DNA of 32,353 bases, from assembly GCA_040752595.1 (NCBI GenBank), contig JBFMGX010000030.1, positions 25,557 through 57,909 of the forward strand, written 5' to 3'. Numbering within the stretch: the stretch's first letter is position 1; each line of letters begins with the position of its first letter. Below, piece by piece: positions 32,345-32,353 of this stretch. The notes under the pieces are model-generated. The model was given only the letters and a program-made list of their open reading frames with translations. It was not told the origin of the DNA and did no database searches. Source of the stretch: Candidatus Zixiibacteriota bacterium (GTDB taxonomy: Bacteria; Zixibacteria; MSB-5A5; WJJR01). A program made the position numbers and the translations under genes.

Positions 32345-32353
32345 ATGAACAAG
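32345..32353 (+). CDS. Start of a gene cut by the window edge
   Basis: ATG AAC AAG (Met-Asn-Lys) lies nine bases after a strong GGAGG at 32331-32335. Only three codons are present, so the product cannot be named; HU-type DNA-binding proteins are one family that often begins MNK, but this is not evidence. Confidence 0.5.

Overview
The window is GC-rich (about 60-64 % by eye), gene-dense bacterial chromosome. It looks like an uncultivated Gram-negative lineage of the FCB neighbourhood, perhaps Zixibacteria-like. The grounds are an Omp85-type beta-barrel ending in Phe, a lipoprotein, a bactofilin, a secreted protein with a paired dockerin-type calcium repeat behind a 'GAGFWYT' segment, a BshB1-like deacetylase, several non-ATG starts, and one site that fits the Bacteroidetes-type promoter pattern. 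No 16S or ribosomal protein gene is present, so this placement is inference.

Layout. 1-3250: a GNAT acetyltransferase and a membrane M48 protease fused to a TolB-like propeller (minus strand), then a possible 62-residue small gene. 3930-8190: aspS, an Omp85/POTRA outer-membrane protein and a TPR protein (plus). 8390-9850: a divergent pair, dockerin-type secreted protein (minus) and PIG-L/BshB1-like deacetylase (plus), around an inverted repeat. 10100-12670: a MacA-like adaptor and MacB-like permease with no ATPase beside them. 12770-14880: a ketol-acid-reductoisomerase-like protein that has lost two active-site residues, followed by a TPR lipoprotein. 15150-24630: a minus-strand run reading MoxR ATPase, DUF58, endonuclease IV, a TPR/dead peptidase-MA protein, a BatA/VWA membrane protein and an ABC-F ATPase. 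24890-29190: a two-TM protein, bactofilin, rarA and an unrecognised secreted protein (all minus). 30090-32120: a divergent methionyl-tRNA synthetase-like gene of lower GC. The last ~240 bases hold a folded leader and the start codon of a gene cut by the window edge.

The intergenic DNA is unusually rich in dispersed palindromic repeats, and I sort them into four families. Family A is a CTCTCCC/GGGAGAGG hairpin ending in GGTGAGGGAG. It lies just upstream of four genes and in two of them appears to supply the ribosome-binding purines. Family B is a ~162-bp MITE-like element, two good copies and one worn, that seems to have clipped a small gene near 29.8 kb. Family C is a GGGGGCT/AGCCCCC hairpin. 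Family D is a set of short GTGGGTGC/GCACCCAC-type palindromes.

The strongest leads are the KARI-like protein with its active site changed, the family A repeats at gene starts, the MITE-like family B element, the protease-propeller fusion, the peptidase-MA-like protein without HEXXH, the MetRS-like protein with a ~65-residue insertion, and a leader at the right edge that could hide its own ribosome-binding site.
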